From Clostridia bacterium (lineage in GTDB: Bacteria; Bacillota_A; Clostridia; Oscillospirales; CAG-272): 64,000 bases of DNA. Under the pieces are notes generated by a model. The model had not been told where the DNA came from and did no database searches. It saw nothing but the letters and a program-made list of their open reading frames with translations. The stretch's first letter is position 1. The number at the start of each line of letters is the position of its first letter. Shown one piece after another: positions 61,798-64,000 of the stretch. Location of the stretch: contig JAFSUU010000021.1 in NCBI GenBank assembly GCA_017445115.1, positions 12,304-76,303 of the forward strand, in the 5' to 3' direction. The translations under genes were made by a program, and so were the position numbers.

Positions 61798-62952
61798 GTG
61801 AGATACGACGAAGAGTGCAAATATTACAAGAAATGCGGCGCGTGCCAGCTCCGTAATATGACTTACGAAGAGCAGCTCTCCTTCAAGATGAGCCGCGTGA
61901 TAAAGCTGCTCGGAAAATACTGTCACGTGGACGAGATCGTTCCTATGGCGAATCCCTCCGCGTACCGAAACAAGGCGCAGGCGGCGTTCTTCGAGCAGAA
62001 CGGTAAAGTGGCGTACGGCATATACCAGTCCTCGTCGGGAAAGGTCATACGGTGCGAGGGGTGTCCGGTCGAGACGCCCGCCGCATGGGAGCTCTTTTCG
62101 GGGATAAAGAACATTATGAACGAGCTGAAGCTCCGCGCGTTCGATCCTGCGACCGGCAGAGGATTTCTGCGTCACGTTCTGATACGTCAGGGCTTTTCGA
62201 CGGGAGATATAATGGTCGCTCTCGTCGGCGCGGGCCCGATCTTTCCGAAAGAAAAATTGTTCGTCACTCTTCTGACGGAGCGCTTTCCGCAGATAACGAC
62301 GGTCGTTTACAACGTGAACGACACGGACGTTCCTCTCTGGCTCACCGAAAACGAGAGAGTGCTTTACGGAAGCGGCTACATAACCGACGTTTTGTGCGGG
62401 CGCGTTTTCAGAATATCGTCGCGCTCGTTCTATCAGATAAATCCCGTTCAGACGGGAAAGCTCTACTCAAAAGCCGTAGAGCTCGCGGGGCTCACGGGCA
62501 GTGAAAGAGTATTTGACGCGTATTCCGGCATCGGCACCATCGGTATCGTAGCCTCGCGGAATGCGTCGAAAGTTGTCTGCGTCGAGTCGAACCGCGCCGC
62601 AGTTGAAGACGGCATCTGGAACGTGAAGTGCAACGGCATAGGAAACGTCAGATTCTACGCCGCCGACGCCGCTAAATACATAAGAGGCGCCGTGTCGAGA
62701 GGCGAAAAATTCGACGCGGTCTTCGTCGATCCGCCGAGAGCGGGGTGCAGCAGGGAGTTCTTGTCGGGACTCACATCCCTCGGCCCGAAGAAGATAGTCT
62801 ATATTTCGTGCAATCCGGAAACTCTCGCCCGCGACCTCGTTCAGCTCCGCGGGAAATATAAGGTCAGAAGAATAGTTCCGTTCGATATGTTTCCTCATAC
62901 GAACCATTGCGAGGTAGTAGTCTCGATGTCTCGAGTCGGGTCGAAGCTATAG
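61798..62952 (+). CDS. RNA (uracil-5-)-methyltransferase, TrmA/RlmD family
   Basis: A 384-residue SAM-dependent methyltransferase for 5-methyluridine in rRNA or tRNA. N-terminal cysteines CKYYKKCGACQL and later RCEGC suggest a 4Fe-4S cluster as in RlmD. The SAM region VFDAYSGIGTIGIVASRN, FVDPPRAGCS and catalytic Cys338 in YISCNPETLARDL are intact. The usual N-terminal TRAM RNA-binding domain is absent; the protein begins directly at the cysteine motif. GTG 61798 follows AAAGGAGG. It could modify 23S U747 or U1939; sequence alone does not decide. Confidence 0.92.
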   Translation: MRYDEECKYYKKCGACQLRNMTYEEQLSFKMSRVIKLLGKYCHVDEIVPMANPSAYRNKAQAAFFEQNGKVAYGIYQSSSGKVIRCEGCPVETPAAWELFSGIKNIMNELKLRAFDPATGRGFLRHVLIRQGFSTGDIMVALVGAGPIFPKEKLFVTLLTERFPQITTVVYNVNDTDVPLWLTENERVLYGSGYITDVLCGRVFRISSRSFYQINPVQTGKLYSKAVELAGLTGSERVFDAYSGIGTIGIVASRNASKVVCVESNRAAVEDGIWNVKCNGIGNVRFYAADAAKYIRGAVSRGEKFDAVFVDPPRAGCSREFLSGLTSLGPKKIVYISCNPETLARDLVQLRGKYKVRRIVPFDMFPHTNHCEVVVSMSRVGSKL

Positions 62953-62989
62953 AACTATTGTCAAATTCAATTCATATTGGAGGCTGCAT

Positions 62990-64000
62990 TTGAATAAAGA
63001 ATGGTCGGAAAAGAATAAGAAAATGCAATCCTTGATAGGGAAAGCGGCGACTTTTCGGAAAGGAATCGACATTCTTATTGAACTGAGAGAAGATCTGTTT
63101 CAGCAGATTACGTCGATTGTGAATACATATCCTCCGGAAGCGTTCTATCAAATGCCGTTTGCCAAAGCGGAAGGATACCACAGCAAGACACTGGCTTATT
63201 CCATGTGGCACATATTCCGGATTGAAGATATCGTGGCGCATACCGTCATTATGCGGGACAGTCAGATTCTTTTTACTGAGGACTTTCTTGAAAAAACAGG
63301 AAGTCCGATTATCACCACGGGAAACGAATTGAAAGGCGATGCTATTGCGGCCTTCTCAAAACAGTTAGATATAAAAGCTGTATGTGAATATTGTTTGGCA
63401 GTAAAAAATTCAACCGAAGAGATGCTGAAAAACCTCGAATATAGGGATCTGAAAAGAAAGTTTACTGATGAGGATAAGAAAAGAGTAGCATACAGTCGTT
63501 CGGTGAGTGCGGATGAAGATGCTGTCTGGTTGATCGATTACTGGTGTAATAAAGATATCGGTGGATTGATCAGGATGCCGTTCTCAAGACATTGGATCAT
63601 GCATACCGAGGCTATGTGCCGGATCAAAAACAAACTTTGTCAGATCGCCAGAAAAGGGGTGGATGCCATTGCGTATTGCGGTCTGTCCTGTAATCATTGC
63701 TTCCTGATGGAATGGTGCGGTTCCTGCAGAACAAAATATAATACCTGTTCGTATGCTGTGTGCTGTCCCGAAGGAGTCTGTCCAAATGCAGCCTGCTGCA
63801 AAGAAAGAGGCATTGACGGCTGTTATGAATGTGAGTATCTGATCGATTGCCAAAAGGGATTCTATGCAAACGGAAACGATGGAGATGCTGTAAAAGCGTT
63901 GGCACTATTTATCCGAAAGTATGGAAAAAAAGAATTGTCCGCAGTTATGGATAATCTCCACAAGAAATATGATTTTCAGAAGATCCAGGAAATCATTGGC
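62990..64000 (+). CDS. DinB-like plus DUF3795 cysteine-rich protein, 3' end cut by window
   Basis: Open for 337 codons to the window edge. TTG 62990 has GGAGG six bases upstream; ATG 63023 is an alternative. Residues about 10-215 are helical and resemble the DinB four-helix fold, with histidines in YSMWHIFRIEDIV and FSRHWIMHTEAM that could bind metal. Residues about 228-300 are cysteine-rich (YCGLSCNHCFLMEWCGSC, CCKERGIDGCYECEYLIDC), the DUF3795 pattern. Codon use is visibly more A/T rich than in every neighbouring gene, suggesting recent transfer. Function unknown; a metal-binding role is inference. Confidence 0.8.
   Translation, partial: MNKEWSEKNKKMQSLIGKAATFRKGIDILIELREDLFQQITSIVNTYPPEAFYQMPFAKAEGYHSKTLAYSMWHIFRIEDIVAHTVIMRDSQILFTEDFLEKTGSPIITTGNELKGDAIAAFSKQLDIKAVCEYCLAVKNSTEEMLKNLEYRDLKRKFTDEDKKRVAYSRSVSADEDAVWLIDYWCNKDIGGLIRMPFSRHWIMHTEAMCRIKNKLCQIARKGVDAIAYCGLSCNHCFLMEWCGSCRTKYNTCSYAVCCPEGVCPNAACCKERGIDGCYECEYLIDCQKGFYANGNDGDAVKALALFIRKYGKKELSAVMDNLHKKYDFQKIQEIIG

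Overview
The window reads as chromosomal DNA of a Clostridia-type Firmicute, probably an uncultured gut lineage near Oscillospirales or Christensenellales. Pointers are the gdpP-rplI-dnaB block, AddAB instead of RecBCD, RNase J, a DUF1385 (YqhQ-like) gene beside prmC, ZapA, sigma-A promoters with 17-bp spacers, strong GGAGG ribosome sites and frequent GTG/TTG starts. The species call is inference; no rRNA is present. Most genes favour G/C in third codon positions. The last gene (62990 onward) clearly does not.

Layout. 1-4880: the tail of an unknown gene, then a four-gene cassette of ABC ATPase, ABC-2 permease, GldG-like protein and DUF4340 protein. 5057-9244: MarR regulator with a heterodimeric ABC exporter, with a clear promoter and a candidate operator. 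9335-12451: dihydrouridine synthase, PsbP/DcrB-like lipoprotein, cysteine desulfurase and DUF1292 protein. 12460-12700: a structured non-coding RNA candidate (possibly 6S RNA), followed by a repeat-containing lipoprotein. 13718-17413 (minus): a membrane GGDEF protein and a DUF5107-TPR protein. 17597-25344 (plus): a polysaccharide export and dTDP-rhamnose cluster (Wzm, Wzt, RmlA, C, B, D and two glycosyltransferases). 25387-34784 (minus): a tightly overlapping operon of QueG-like protein, AddB, AddA, TMEM165/GDT1 transporter and YhcC-like radical SAM protein. 34909-35770: a small lipoprotein, a striking array of small hairpins, and tRNA-Thr(GGU). 35886-40845 (minus): DUF2232, GdpP, L9 and DnaB. 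41086-42501: MurD. 42549-46014 (minus): ThiI, GpsA and a methionine gamma-lyase family protein. 46608-61531 (plus): a long envelope and housekeeping run of zapA, U32 peptidase, dut, maf, mreB, mreC, mreD, PBP2, nth, DUF1385, prmC, a small membrane protein, ddl, another small membrane protein and RNase J. 61798-62952: a TrmA/RlmD-type RNA methyltransferase. 62990-end: a DinB-like plus DUF3795 protein cut by the window edge.

How it fits together. The plus-strand run at the right couples division (ZapA), cell-wall elongation (MreBCD, PBP2) and precursor supply (Ddl), with MurD encoded separately nearby. The rhamnose cluster would build and export a rhamnose-containing surface polysaccharide. The addAB operon joins double-strand-break repair to a likely Mn2+/Ca2+ transporter. 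GdpP sets c-di-AMP levels next to the replicative helicase.

Most unusual material. No single undescribed multi-gene defence or mobile system is evident. The least explained elements are non-coding: the seven-hairpin array at 35456-35648, a dispersed two-hairpin repeat at four gene ends, the RNA at 12460-12665, and a 27-bp terminator palindrome at 25337-25394 that contains the stop codons of both convergent genes. The atypical gene at the right edge also deserves a look.
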